A stretch of 64,000 nucleotides of DNA from Pseudomonadota bacterium (GTDB lineage Bacteria; Pseudomonadota; Gammaproteobacteria; Burkholderiales; Rhodocyclaceae). The position numbers and the translations under genes are program-made. The stretch lies in the NCBI GenBank assembly GCA_018240785.1, contig JAFEFC010000011.1, positions 455,775-519,774 on the forward strand. The letters run 5' to 3'. Below, piece by piece: positions 8,077-18,100 of the stretch. The notes under the pieces were generated by a model, which searched no databases, was not told the origin of the DNA, and saw nothing but the letters and a program-made list of their open reading frames with translations. How positions within the stretch are numbered: the stretch's first letter is position 1; every line of letters begins with the position of its first letter.

Positions 8077-9255
8077 TCAGCGCGTGACCGGCGCCTGCGC
8101 TGCCGCGACCGGCGACGCCCCCCCGGCTCGCGCTTCCCGCTGCACGATCTGCACCGGCACGCCGTCGCGCAGCTTGAGCTGGCCGGCGGTCACCACCAGG
8201 GCGTCGGGCGGCAAGCCGGCGACGATCTCGACCATCGCATCCCGTCGCATGCCGGTCTTCACCTCGGTGCGCTGCGCCTTGCCGTCCGCCACCCGGAAGA
8301 CGAACTGCACATTGCCGGGCGCCGGCACGAGCGCCTCTTCCGGCACCAGCAGCGCATCCGCACGCTGGTCGAGGATCAGCCGCACGCGCACGAACATGCC
8401 GGGGCGCAACCGTCCTTGCGCGTTCTGCAGGCGGGCGCGCAGCACGACGGCGCGGCCCTGCGCATCCACCAGCGGGTTGATCGCATCCACCGTGGCAGGA
8501 AAGCGCTCGCCCGGCAGCACGTCGCTGCTCACTTCCAGCGTCTGGCCGGGACGGATGCGCCCGAGGTAAAGCTCGGGCAGGCGGAAATCGACTTTCAGCG
8601 TGGCGATGTCCTCGACATTGACCAGCGCGTCGCCGTCCTTCACGAAGTGGCCGGGGCTCACGTCACGGATGCCGACGACGCCGGCGAAGGGAGCGCGGAT
8701 CTGCGTGCGCTCCAGCCGTGCCTGCGCCAACGCGGTGGTCGCGCGCGCAACTTCCAGCTGCGAGCGCGCCGTGTCCAGGCTGCTCTGGCTGACGAACTTG
8801 CGCGCGAACAGATCCTCCGTGCGGCGGATGTTGGCGTCCGCCAGCCTCAGGCTGGCCTGCGCCTGCTGCAGCTCGGCGCGCTGCACCGCGGCGTCGAGTT
8901 CCACCAGCACGTCGCCCTTCCTCACCGCAGCACCGTCGCGGAAACGGATCGCCGAGATCCGCCCCGCCACCTCGGGGCGCAGCACGACGGACTCGTTCGA
9001 CACCAACGAACCGACGGCGGTGACATCGTCGGCGATCGCCCGCTGCTCCACCGCCCGCACCTCGACCAGCACTGGCCCACCCTGCGCCGCCTGCCCGACC
9101 GCAGCCGGTGTGCCGCCACTGGCGGGCGCGCTGGAAGTTGCCGCCGATGGCGCGGCGGCACCGGATGGGCGGTGATTGGCATACCAGGCGAGGGTGCCGA
9201 GGCCGATGAGGCCGGCCACGCTGAGGACGATTACAAGATGACGGCTGGATGGCAT
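8077..9255 (-). CDS. RND efflux periplasmic adaptor (membrane fusion protein)
   Basis: A 392-residue adaptor protein that bridges the RND permease and an outer-membrane channel. An uncleaved or signal-anchor helix lies near residues 7-26. A low-complexity Ala/Gly/Pro linker of about 35 residues follows, then the lipoyl half-motif (SVVLRPEVAGRI...), the alpha-helical hairpin with LRLADANIRRTEDLFARKFVS, the second lipoyl half (RAPFAGVVGIRDVSPGHFV) and a beta-barrel domain. There is no lipobox cysteine, so anchoring is probably by the N-terminal helix. It is the first gene of a two-gene operon with the permease. No regulator gene is adjacent. Confidence 0.92.
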   Translation of the reverse strand: MPSSRHLVIVLSVAGLIGLGTLAWYANHRPSGAAAPSAATSSAPASGGTPAAVGQAAQGGPVLVEVRAVEQRAIADDVTAVGSLVSNESVVLRPEVAGRISAIRFRDGAAVRKGDVLVELDAAVQRAELQQAQASLRLADANIRRTEDLFARKFVSQSSLDTARSQLEVARATTALAQARLERTQIRAPFAGVVGIRDVSPGHFVKDGDALVNVEDIATLKVDFRLPELYLGRIRPGQTLEVSSDVLPGERFPATVDAINPLVDAQGRAVVLRARLQNAQGRLRPGMFVRVRLILDQRADALLVPEEALVPAPGNVQFVFRVADGKAQRTEVKTGMRRDAMVEIVAGLPPDALVVTAGQLKLRDGVPVQIVQREARAGGASPVAAAQAPVTR

Positions 9256-9401
9256 GAAGGGGAGCGCAAGGGGAACGTCGTGGATCGTGCAGGACAGGAT
9301 GGCGCGCGGCGGGGCCGAGGCAGCCCCGGCGCCAGCCTGCGCGGCGAATGTCGAAGTTTAAGGACAAACGCCAAGGCTGTCCGGTTCCGCGACAAGCGCA
9401 G

Positions 9402-9902
9402 TCATTGCGGCGGCGGGGGCGATTGCGCACCGCCGGACGCGTCGTGAGCCGCGCGTCCGAGCAGTTCCAGCGTTCTGTCGTCCCGGCTGCCGCCGTAATG
9501 GCGCGCGAGGACCTCGGCAAAGACGGGGGCCGATTGCGGCAGCGCCGCGAACAGCGTCATCGACGACTTCAGCTTGAGCACATCCGGATAGCCGAAGATG
9601 TCGTCCGCCGAGCGCCCTTGCACCTCCAGGACTGCCTGCGCGCAAGCGACCAGGCGCGGACCCAGCAGCGGATGGCGCAGGTAAGCCTGCGCCTCGGCAA
9701 GGCTGCGGATGGCGTAGTGCATGGCCGTCGGACTGAGGCCCAGCCCTGCGAACTGCGGAAAGACGAACCACATCCAGTGCGAGCGCTTGCGCCCGGCCCT
9801 GATCTCCATCAGCGCCTGCTCATGGATACCCTGCTGTGCCTCGACGAAGCGGCGAAGATCGAAGCGATCCTCGTCGGCATCGGGGTGCGATGAACTGCCC
9901 AT
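9402..9902 (-). CDS. DUF1810 family protein
   Basis: A 166-residue cytosolic protein of the DUF1810 family, recognised by FDLRRFVEAQQG, the RKRSHWMWFVFPQFAGLG motif and LGPRLVACAQAVLEV. The family is widespread and sometimes labelled calpastatin-like, but no biochemical function is established as far as I know. The strongly conserved basic/aromatic motif KRSHWMWF suggests nucleic-acid or nucleotide contact, which is my inference. The C-terminus ends in a Pro/Gly-rich tail. It lies 93 bp downstream of the GHKL ATPase gene on the same strand and could be its co-transcribed partner. The gap to the adaptor gene downstream is 146 bp. Confidence 0.85.
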   Translation of the reverse strand: MGSSSHPDADEDRFDLRRFVEAQQGIHEQALMEIRAGRKRSHWMWFVFPQFAGLGLSPTAMHYAIRSLAEAQAYLRHPLLGPRLVACAQAVLEVQGRSADDIFGYPDVLKLKSSMTLFAALPQSAPVFAEVLARHYGGSRDDRTLELLGRAAHDASGGAQSPPPPQ

Positions 9903-9995
9903 GGTCGGTCTCCACTACCGGCAGCGGCCGGCCTCACATCCCGCCAACCGCTGCAGCCTCACGGCCGCCCCGGCATGCATGTCGCGACCCCCGCT

Positions 9996-11918
9996 TCAGC
10001 CACCCATCAACGACAGGTGGATGTCGCTGCCGTAGCGGCAGACGATCTCGCGCTTGGCGGCGAGAAAGGCCTCGACGTCGCCATCATGCCCGCTGCGGCG
10101 GATGCGGTGGCGCGCCAGCTCGTCGGCGATCACGTCGAGGAACAGCTCGGCGAGCAGCAGCCGCGCCGAATCGCGGAAGTTGCCGCGGCCGTCGACATAC
10201 AACTGAACGGTGGGCGCCGCGGTGTTGATGATGATCTTGCGCTCCGCGGCGCTATACACCGCCCTGTCCTGCTCCCTGCCGAGGTAACGGAACTCGTAGC
10301 CGGTGAACATCGCCTCGCCATGGTCGCGGCGTGGGTGGCGCCGGCTCGCATGGGACCGGGCGTGATGCGCCTGATGCGCATGATGCGCGGCGTGTTCGGC
10401 GATGACGATCTGGCACCACGCCAGATAGCCGCCGACGCGCACGACGATCTCGCCGCGGTCGCCGGGCGCAGCGCCCATCACCGTCCATTCGACGCATGGA
10501 TCTTCGCCCAGCGCGTGGACGGGCAGCTCCTTGGGCAGCGGACCAAGGTTGAGCCCTTCGCTCGTCGTCGCCTCGATGCTCAGCACCGCGTCGGCGCCAA
10601 GCTGCTGCGGGTCGACCAGCAGCCGCACGTGGAAGGGGTGGTTCGAGCTGCGGTAGTAGAAAGGCGTTGAGAAGCGCAAGGCGGCGCGATCGTCCTCCGC
10701 ATCGACGCTGTCGGTGTTGCCGTCCCGCCGCTCGGCCGCCCCGGCTGCGGCTGGATGCACGATGCCGAAGTCGTGGATCGCGGCCAGGTTCATGCGCTGC
10801 AGCAAGTGTTCGATCAGGTGCGCGGTGCGCCCCGAGGTGGTGGCGCGCTCGAGGTGCCTGAGCTTTTCCTGCTCGGCCATCACGCAGGGCGCGATCATCT
10901 TGCTGACCGCACGATAGAAGGCAGCGACGAGAGGCTCCTTCGGGTTCAGCCCGGCGCGCTCGTCGCTGATCACGGCCACGCCCTGCGCGAGCTTCTCGAC
11001 CAGCGCCGGACAGCTCACCGTGCCGAACAGGTATTCGGTGCCGAGCTGGTTCTCGTAGTCGAACAACTGGCAATCCAGCACCGCCGTGCCCGACAGCACC
11101 ACCAGGCCGTTGGTGCGCTCGTCGCCGCGCGGCGTGAGATCCGCGTCCAGCGCACGCTTGAGGGTGAGGGTGAAGGTGTGGGTCTGCCGCTCGTGCTGGA
11201 ACTGACCCTTGAGCTCGGGGCCCAGCAGCAAGACCGAAGGCGGCTCCTCGAAGCGCACCGGGCCGCTGCGTTCGACCTCCGCGCCATCCTTCAGGTGCGC
11301 CACCTCGACCTGCCGGCGTGCGAGCAGATCCCGCAGGTAGAAGTTGTTGGCCAGCGCCTGCACCAGCGCGCCGAACTGGGAGATGCTGGCCTGCGGACTT
11401 TCGACGACGATCGCCACGCGCGTGCCGTCGGCCGCGATGCCGAGGCGCTCGCGATCGCTGGCGGTCGCCTCGCGGTCGTGGCCGCCGTCATCGTAGAGGT
11501 AGCCGCCATCCTCGCCGCGGAACAGTTCGATGCGCGACAGCCGCCCGGCACGGATGCTCTCGATCCAGCCGCAGCCCAGGCCGAAGATCGCCTGCTTGAG
11601 GCCGCGCCCGAAATAGCCGCGCCCGCCGTCCAGGCCCTGCGCAAGCGCGCTGTGAGCGGCGCCGTAGCTGAGGACGCGGCAGGCCTGGTCGAAGGCCATG
11701 CCCTCGGCCTGATCGGCCACCGTGAGCAGCGCGCCACGGCGGTGGCGCTCGTACTGCACGTCGATGCGGCCGCAGACCGGCACACCGGCCCGCTCCAGCC
11801 GGCCGTAGCTGTCGTCGCAGTTGGTGATGAGCTCGACGATGGCCTTCTCGATCGAGGCGAAGCGCCGCGAATCGATGTCGATCACGCGCTGATCGACGGG
11901 TATCGCATTGATCGCCAT
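9996..11918 (-). CDS. Unassigned GHKL-type ATPase (HSP90/MutL/MORC-like fold)
   Basis: A protein of 640 residues with an N-terminal Bergerat-fold ATPase. The N-box is IVELITNCDDSY (Glu29, Asn33, Asp36). The G1 box reads VADQAEGM (Asp69) in place of the usual DxGxG, and the G2 lid is GYFGRGLKQA (residues 101-110). No histidine-kinase dimerisation domain, membrane segment or receiver is present, so the layout is closer to MutL, HSP90 or MORC proteins. Residues about 507-536 form a His/Ala/Arg-rich stretch with around ten histidines. A conserved-looking C-terminal domain follows. ATG at 11918 is preferred over one seven codons upstream because a GGGAGGG Shine-Dalgarno lies between them. The gene is 54 bp downstream of purM on the same strand and 93 bp upstream of a DUF1810 gene. 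The function is unknown. Confidence 0.75.
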   Translation of the reverse strand: MAINAIPVDQRVIDIDSRRFASIEKAIVELITNCDDSYGRLERAGVPVCGRIDVQYERHRRGALLTVADQAEGMAFDQACRVLSYGAAHSALAQGLDGGRGYFGRGLKQAIFGLGCGWIESIRAGRLSRIELFRGEDGGYLYDDGGHDREATASDRERLGIAADGTRVAIVVESPQASISQFGALVQALANNFYLRDLLARRQVEVAHLKDGAEVERSGPVRFEEPPSVLLLGPELKGQFQHERQTHTFTLTLKRALDADLTPRGDERTNGLVVLSGTAVLDCQLFDYENQLGTEYLFGTVSCPALVEKLAQGVAVISDERAGLNPKEPLVAAFYRAVSKMIAPCVMAEQEKLRHLERATTSGRTAHLIEHLLQRMNLAAIHDFGIVHPAAAGAAERRDGNTDSVDAEDDRAALRFSTPFYYRSSNHPFHVRLLVDPQQLGADAVLSIEATTSEGLNLGPLPKELPVHALGEDPCVEWTVMGAAPGDRGEIVVRVGGYLAWCQIVIAEHAAHHAHQAHHARSHASRRHPRRDHGEAMFTGYEFRYLGREQDRAVYSAAERKIIINTAAPTVQLYVDGRGNFRDSARLLLAELFLDVIADELARHRIRRSGHDGDVEAFLAAKREIVCRYGSDIHLSLMGG

Positions 11919-11972
11919 CCGCCCTCCCCCATGCTGCAAATGCTGCCGGCCGGTCTCGCCAGCCGGGCCCGA

Positions 11973-13031
<1,059 letters not shown>

Positions 13032-13170
13032 GATCTTTCCTCTGGGCTTGCGTGATGCAGTGCGAAAACACCCGGCGGCGGTCCGAACTTGAGGCCGCAA
13101 CGCCAAGTGGCTACATTTACGGGTCTTGCGGGCCGTCTGCGCCCGCTTCAAGTCCGCGATTTTACTAGAA

Positions 13171-14274
13171 ATGACCTCCCCCCGCGCCGACCGTCTGCAA
13201 ACGCTCGTCTGGGCCGGCGCCGGCCTGGCGCTGGTCGCGCTGCTGTGGGCGCTCGGCCCCATCCTCACCCCCTTCGTGATCGCATCGGTGTTCGCCTACA
13301 TCTGCGATCCGGCGGTGAACTGGATGGTGGCGCGGCGCGTGCCGCGCGCGCTGGCGGTGCTGCTGGTCATCATCGGTCTCGGCCTGCTGCTGGTGGCGCT
13401 GGCGCTGATCCTGCTGCCCATGGTGTATCGCGAAGGGGTGATGCTGGTGCGCCGCCTGCCCGACCTGGTGGAAATGTTCAACGCCCAGGTGTCGCCCATC
13501 CTGCAGGCCCACCTCGGCCTGGACCTGCAGCTCGATGCAGCGCAGTTCCGCCAGTTGATCGCCGACAGCTGGACCAGCGCGCAGGACATCGTGCCCATTG
13601 TGCTCGGCCACCTGAAGACCGGCGGGCTGGCGCTGCTGGGCCTGGCCGCCAACGTCTTCCTGATCCCGCTGGTGATGTTCTACCTGCTGCAGGAGTGGCC
13701 GCGCATCCTCGCCGAACTCGAGCGCATCGTGCCCCGGCCGTGGCTGGACCGCACCTTGCAGATCATCAACGACATCGACCGCGTGATGTCCGAATTCCTC
13801 CGCGGCCAGTTGTCGGTGATGCTGCTGCTGGCAGTCTTCTACAGTGCAGGCCTGTGGCTGGCGGGCCTGAACTTCGCGCTGCCGGTGGGCGTGCTGACCG
13901 GCCTGCTGGTGTTCATCCCCTACGTCGGCTTCGGCGGCGGGCTGATCCTGGCCATCGTCGCCGCGCTGCTGCAGGGCGGCGGCTGGCCGCCGCTGGCGGG
14001 CGTGGCCATCGTCTATGGCCTGGGGCAAGTGGTGGAGAGCTTCCTGCTGACGCCCTACCTGGTGGGCGAGCGCATCGGCCTGCATCCGCTGGCAGTGATC
14101 TTTGCGCTGATGGCCTTCGGCCAGTTGTTCGGTTTCGTTGGCGTGCTGGTGGCGCTGCCGGTCAGCGCCGCCCTGCTCGTGGGGTTGCGCGAAGTGCGTA
14201 ATGCCTGGTTTGCCAGCCCGGTGTACCTGGGCGAACGCGCCGCCGCGATCGCGCGGACGCCGGACGAGCAATGA
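13171..14274 (+). CDS. AI-2E family transporter / PerM-like permease
   Basis: A 367-residue polytopic membrane protein of the AI-2E (UPF0118/PerM) family. It has an N-terminal pair of transmembrane helices, a soluble periplasmic or cytosolic helical segment (about residues 90-150), and then five or six hydrophobic segments. The family motif region is [22 protein letters not shown], followed by [20 protein letters not shown] and [19 protein letters not shown]. Members include ion antiporters and exporters, and the substrate here is unknown. ATG at 13171 is chosen over an upstream in-frame ATG because the longer form adds an unconserved polar leader. The stop overlaps the hda start by four bases, so perM, hda and the HAD gene form an operon, a common order in betaproteobacteria. 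Confidence 0.88.
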   Translation: MTSPRADRLQTLVWAGAGLALVALLWALGPILTPFVIASVFAYICDPAVNWMVARRVPRALAVLLVIIGLGLLLVALALILLPMVYREGVMLVRRLPDLVEMFNAQVSPILQAHLGLDLQLDAAQFRQLIADSWTSAQDIVPIVLGHLKTGGLALLGLAANVFLIPLVMFYLLQEWPRILAELERIVPRPWLDRTLQIINDIDRVMSEFLRGQLSVMLLLAVFYSAGLWLAGLNFALPVGVLTGLLVFIPYVGFGGGLILAIVAALLQGGGWPPLAGVAIVYGLGQVVESFLLTPYLVGERIGLHPLAVIFALMAFGQLFGFVGVLVALPVSAALLVGLREVRNAWFASPVYLGERAAAIARTPDEQ

Positions 14275-14975
14275 AGCAGCTCGTCCTCGACATCCGCCCC
14301 GACGCACCGCCGACGCTGGACAACTTCGTGTCCGGCGCCAATGCGGAGCTGGTCGCCACGCTCGCGTTGCTGGCCGACCAGGCGACGGCGACGCAACTGC
14401 CATCGCGCCACCTGTACCTGTGGGGTGCGCCCGGCAGCGGCCGCAGCCACCTGCTGCGCGCCACTTTCGCGCTCGCGCGCGAGGATGGCCGGCCGACGCA
14501 TCTGCTCAACGCCGCGGACATCGACGACGCGCTGCCCGATACGCCCGGCGCGCTGGTCGCGATCGACGATATCGACCAGCTCGGTGACCGGCCCGAGGCC
14601 GCGGCGCAGATCGCCCTGTTCAACGCCTTCAACCGCGCCCGCGGCAACGGCCAGTCGCTGCTGCTCGCCGGCCCCTGCGCGCCGCTGGGCCTGAAGCTGC
14701 GCGAGGACCTGCGTACGCGCATCGGCCAGAGCCTGATCTACGAGGTGCAGCCGCTCGATGACGCTTCGCGCGCCGCCATCCTGCTTGCGCTCGCCGATCG
14801 GCGCGGCTTGCGGTTGGCCGACGAAGTGGTCGACTTCCTGCTGCGCCACGGCCGCCGCGAGCTGAGCAGCCTGCTCGCCGTGCTCGACGCACTCGACGCC
14901 GCTTCGCTGGAACGCAAGCGCCCCATCACCGTCCCGCTGCTGCGCGAAATGATGCAGCAGGGGCTGGCGATCTGA
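14271..14975 (+). CDS. hda: DnaA regulatory inactivator Hda
   Basis: A 234-residue AAA+ protein related to DnaA domain III, without the DNA-binding domain. Hda with the sliding clamp stimulates ATP hydrolysis by DnaA after initiation and so limits re-initiation. Residues 3-8 (QLVLDI) match the clamp-binding motif. The Walker A region is GAPGSGRSHLLR with Arg in place of Lys, as in E. coli Hda, and Walker B is LVAIDDIDQL. The start overlaps the perM stop as ATGA. It is followed by a small tandem repeat and the HAD hydrolase gene. The DnaA-box-like cluster near 1-1.7 kb is in the same window, but no direct link is shown. Confidence 0.92.
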   Translation: MKQLVLDIRPDAPPTLDNFVSGANAELVATLALLADQATATQLPSRHLYLWGAPGSGRSHLLRATFALAREDGRPTHLLNAADIDDALPDTPGALVAIDDIDQLGDRPEAAAQIALFNAFNRARGNGQSLLLAGPCAPLGLKLREDLRTRIGQSLIYEVQPLDDASRAAILLALADRRGLRLADEVVDFLLRHGRRELSSLLAVLDALDAASLERKRPITVPLLREMMQQGLAI

Positions 14976-15019
14976 GTGCCCGGCCCCTCAGTGCCCAGCC
15001 CCTCGGTGCCCAGTCCCCT
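14975..15019 (+). repeat. 15-bp tandem repeat, three copies
   Basis: Three adjacent copies of a 15-mer of the form RGTGCCCRGYCCCTC lie at 14975-14989, 14990-15004 and 15005-15019, with one to three differences between copies. They begin at the last base of the hda stop codon and fill the gap before the HAD hydrolase gene. No function is evident. Confidence 0.7.
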
Positions 15020-15054
15020 ATCCATCCTCATGATCCTGTACGGAAATCCCTGAC

Positions 15055-15720
15055 GTGAATCTCGTTCTGTTCGACCTCGACAACACTCTCCTCGCCGGCG
15101 ACTCCGATTTCGAGTGGGCGCAATTCCTGATCCGCAAGGGCGTGCTCGACCGCGAAGTGCAGGAAGCGAAGAACGTGCAGTTCTACGAGCAGTACAAGGC
15201 CGGCACGCTCGACATCTTCGAGTTCCTCGACTTCCAGCTTGCGCCCTTGGCGCGCCACCCGCGCACCCAGCTCGACGCCTGGCACCGCGAGTTCGTCCAC
15301 ACCACGATCCGCCCGATGATCACCGACAAGGCTCGCGCCCTGGTACGCCAGCACCTCGACGGCGGTGCCCTGGTGGCGGTCGTCACCGCCACCAACAGCT
15401 TCGTCACCGGGCCCATCGTGCTGGGCGAACTCGGCATCCCCCATCTCGTCGCCACCATCCCGGCGCAGGAAGGCGGCGCCTTCACCGGCAAGCCGCGCGG
15501 CATGCCGGCGTTCAAGGCCGGCAAGATCGAGCGTGTGGACAACTGGCTGGAATCGCTCGGCCTGCACTGGGGAAGCTTCGAGTGCTCGTGGTTCTACAGC
15601 GACTCGCACAACGACCTGCCGCTGATGACGCGCGTGACCAGCCCGGTCGCGGTCGACCCCGACGACACGCTGCGCGCGCATGCGCAGGCCGCGGGCTGGC
15701 CGGTGATCTCGCTGCGCTGA
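15055..15720 (+). CDS. HAD-IB family hydrolase (SerB-like phosphatase)
   Basis: A 221-residue haloacid-dehalogenase hydrolase of the IB subfamily. Motif I is LFDLDNTLL (nucleophile Asp7, acid/base Asp9), motif II lies in VVTATNSF, and the closing acidic motif is YSDSHNDLPLM. An alpha-helical cap occupies residues 15-80, as in phosphoserine phosphatase-type enzymes. The substrate is probably a small phosphorylated metabolite; a histidinol-phosphate or phosphoserine activity has been proposed for relatives but cannot be decided here. The start is GTG at 15055. The hda-HAD-pcnB-folK order is conserved in betaproteobacteria. Confidence 0.85.
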   Translation: MNLVLFDLDNTLLAGDSDFEWAQFLIRKGVLDREVQEAKNVQFYEQYKAGTLDIFEFLDFQLAPLARHPRTQLDAWHREFVHTTIRPMITDKARALVRQHLDGGALVAVVTATNSFVTGPIVLGELGIPHLVATIPAQEGGAFTGKPRGMPAFKAGKIERVDNWLESLGLHWGSFECSWFYSDSHNDLPLMTRVTSPVAVDPDDTLRAHAQAAGWPVISLR

Positions 15721-15790
15721 CATCCCGACCGCGTCGGCGGCGGTCGATCGGTTATCATTCGCCGCTCATGCAAGAACCTCTCCTCCTCCG

Positions 15791-17152
15791 ATGATCCGCA
15801 AGCTGCTGCGCAAGGTCTTCAATCGCCCTGCGCAACCCGTCCGCAACGAACCCGCCCTCATCCCCGTCGAGCGCCACCACATCCGCCGCGAGCAACTGTC
15901 GCCCGCGGCACGCAAGGTGTGCGCGGGGCTGCAGGAGAAAGGCTACAAGGCTTATGTCGTGGGCGGCGCGGTGCGCGACCTGCTGATCGGCCATCCGCCC
16001 AAAGACTACGACGTCGCCACCAGCGCGACGCCCGAGGAAGTCCGCGCGCTGTTCCGACGCTCGCGCATCATCGGCCGCCGCTTCAAGATCGTGCATGTGA
16101 TGAGCGGCCCCGAGACGATCGAGGTCTCCACGTTCCGCGCCAGCCAGGACGCGAACAGCACCGACACCGACGAGCACGGCCGCGTACTGCGTGACAACGT
16201 CTTCGGCAGCCAGGCAGAAGACGCCACGCGGCGCGACTTCACCGTCAACGCGCTGTACTACGATCCGACCACCGAGACCATCGTCGACTACCACCATGGC
16301 GTCGCCGACGTCCAGCAGAAGACGCTGCGCATGATCGGCGACCCCCGCACCCGCTACCGCGAAGATCCGGTGCGCATGCTGCGTGCGGTACGCCTGGCGG
16401 CCAAGCTCGGGCTGGAGATCGACCCGGCCGCGCGCCATCCGATCCGCGACATGGCTGCGCTGCTGGAAAACGTGCCCGCGGCGCGCCTGTTCGACGAGAT
16501 GATGAAGCTGCTGTTCTCCGGCCATTCGCTGAAGTGCCTGCAGCAACTGCGCGAGGAAGGCCTGCATCACGGCCTGCTGCCGCTGCTCGACGTCATCCTT
16601 GAGCAGCCGGTGGGCAAGCGCTTTGTCACGCTGGCGCTGGAGAACACCGACGAGCGCGTGCGTCAGGACAAGTCGGTGTCGCCGGGTTTCCTGTTCGCCA
16701 CGCTGCTGTGGCAGGAAGTGCTGACAGCGTGGGAACGGAAGAAGGCTGCCGGCGAGCACAGCCAGCCGGCGCTGTTCGAGGCGATGGACGAAGTGCTCGA
16801 GCTGCAGGCCGGCAAGCTCGCCATCACGCGGCGCATCGCCGGCGACATCAAGGACATCTGGGCGCTGCAGCCGCGCTTCGACAGGCGCACCGGCAAGACC
16901 CCCTACCGCCTCATCGAGCAGCCGCGCTTTCGTGCCGGCTGGGACTTCCTGCGCCTGCGCGCGCAGGCGGGCGAGATTCCGCTGGAGATCCCCGACTGGT
17001 GGGAGCGCTTCGCCCACGCCGGCCATGACCAGCGCGAGGCCTTGATCCACCAGGCGCCGGCAGAGCTCGCACCGGCGAAGAAGCGCCGGCGCCGCAAGCG
17101 CAAGCCGAACGGCGCGGCGCCAGACGGCGACAGCGGAGCGGAGGCGGCGTGA
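15791..17152 (+). CDS. pcnB: Poly(A) polymerase I
   Basis: A 453-residue nucleotidyltransferase of the class II tRNA-CCA/poly(A) polymerase group. PcnB adds 3' poly(A) tails that mark RNA for decay. The signature GGAVRDLL is at residues 58-65 and the metal-binding DYD at 72-74, followed by RRFKIVHVMSG and DATRRDFTVNALYYD. The N-terminal extension and the long C-terminal domain distinguish it from CCA-adding enzymes, and the C-terminus ends in an Arg/Lys-rich segment (KKRRRRKRK) typical of poly(A) polymerase. The stop overlaps the folK start by four bases. A short gap of 70 bp separates it from the HAD gene. Confidence 0.93.
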   Translation: MIRKLLRKVFNRPAQPVRNEPALIPVERHHIRREQLSPAARKVCAGLQEKGYKAYVVGGAVRDLLIGHPPKDYDVATSATPEEVRALFRRSRIIGRRFKIVHVMSGPETIEVSTFRASQDANSTDTDEHGRVLRDNVFGSQAEDATRRDFTVNALYYDPTTETIVDYHHGVADVQQKTLRMIGDPRTRYREDPVRMLRAVRLAAKLGLEIDPAARHPIRDMAALLENVPAARLFDEMMKLLFSGHSLKCLQQLREEGLHHGLLPLLDVILEQPVGKRFVTLALENTDERVRQDKSVSPGFLFATLLWQEVLTAWERKKAAGEHSQPALFEAMDEVLELQAGKLAITRRIAGDIKDIWALQPRFDRRTGKTPYRLIEQPRFRAGWDFLRLRAQAGEIPLEIPDWWERFAHAGHDQREALIHQAPAELAPAKKRRRRKRKPNGAAPDGDSGAEAA

Positions 17153-17643
17153 GCGGCCCGGCGCGAATCCGCGCCTACATCGCCTTTGGTGCGAACCTCG
17201 GCGATCCGGCGCAGGCCTTCCAGTTGGCGCTCGAGCGTATCGCCGCGCTGCCGGCCACGCAGGTCGCAGCGCGCTCCTCGCTCTACCACACTGCGCCGGT
17301 GGGCGTGACCGACGAGCACCCGGACTACATCAACGCAGTGATCGCAGTGGACACTGCCCTGGCGCCGCGCGCTCTGCTCGACGCGCTGCTGGCGATCGAG
17401 CATGAAGGCGGGCGCACGCGGCCTGCGCAGCTTGCGCCGCGCACCATGGATCTCGACCTCCTGCTGCACGGCGATGCGGTCATCGACGAACCGGGCCTGG
17501 TTGTGCCGCATCCGCGCATGCATGAGCGCGCCTTCGTGCTGCAGCCGCTGGCCGAAATCGCGCCCGATGCCGAGATCCCCGGCCACGGCACGGTGCTCGC
17601 CCTGCTCGCCGGCATCCGCGGCCAGGCCATCGTCCGGCTCTGA
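17149..17643 (+). CDS. folK: 2-amino-4-hydroxy-6-hydroxymethyldihydropteridine pyrophosphokinase
   Basis: FolK (HPPK) transfers pyrophosphate from ATP to 6-hydroxymethyl-7,8-dihydropterin, the step before dihydropteroate formation in folate synthesis. The 164-residue protein has FGANLGD near the N-terminus, the ATP/metal signature RTMDLDLLLHG and PHPRMHERAFVLQPL, all typical. The start is GTG at 17149, overlapping the pcnB stop, so translation is probably coupled. A four-gene run of folK, DUF486, deoxynucleoside kinase and panB follows with short gaps. Confidence 0.95.
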   Translation: MSGPARIRAYIAFGANLGDPAQAFQLALERIAALPATQVAARSSLYHTAPVGVTDEHPDYINAVIAVDTALAPRALLDALLAIEHEGGRTRPAQLAPRTMDLDLLLHGDAVIDEPGLVVPHPRMHERAFVLQPLAEIAPDAEIPGHGTVLALLAGIRGQAIVRL

Positions 17644-17700
17644 CGCGCCACGGCAGCAGACAGCAACGCAGAGCAAGCCACGCCTCCACGGAGAACGCCC

Positions 17701-18084
17701 ATGCCCGCCTGGCTGCAATCCGCCGCCGCCCCGCTGCTCGCCGCGCCCGCCTGGATGCAGGCGGCGCTGCTGCTCGTCGGATCGAACGTGTTCATGACCT
17801 TCGCCTGGTACGGCCATCTTCGCAACATGCACGGCAAGGCGTGGTACGTGGCCGCGCTGGTGAGCTGGTCGATCGCGCTGTTCGAATACCTGCTGCAGGT
17901 TCCCGCCAACCGCATCGGCGCCACCGCGCTGAGCCTGGGCCAGCTCAAGATCATGCAGGAGGTGATCACCCTGCTCGTCTTCGTGCCCTTCGCGGTGCTG
18001 TACATGAAGCAGCCGCTCAAGCTTGACTATCTCTGGGCGGGCTTGTGTATGCTTGGCGCGGTCTATTTCATCTTCCGCAACTGA
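17701..18084 (+). CDS. DUF486 family small membrane protein (DMT-like)
   Basis: A 127-residue protein with four hydrophobic segments (about residues 19-37, 45-65, 80-103 and 108-125), as in the DUF486 family of small drug/metabolite-transporter-like proteins. The stretch FMTFAWYGHLRN and the end LDYLWAGLCMLGAVYFIFRN are characteristic. Family members are thought to be inner-membrane proteins of unknown substrate, probably acting as dimers like other four-helix DMT proteins. The gene is 57 bp after folK and 16 bp before the deoxynucleoside kinase gene. Confidence 0.85.
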   Translation: MPAWLQSAAAPLLAAPAWMQAALLLVGSNVFMTFAWYGHLRNMHGKAWYVAALVSWSIALFEYLLQVPANRIGATALSLGQLKIMQEVITLLVFVPFAVLYMKQPLKLDYLWAGLCMLGAVYFIFRN

Positions 18085-18100
18085 GGCAAGGGCCGCCGCC

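Noticed and set aside
14975-15019. Short tandem repeat as a CRISPR-like or phase-variable element
   Set aside because: Only three 15-bp copies without spacers, outside any coding start; no mechanism for phase variation is evident.
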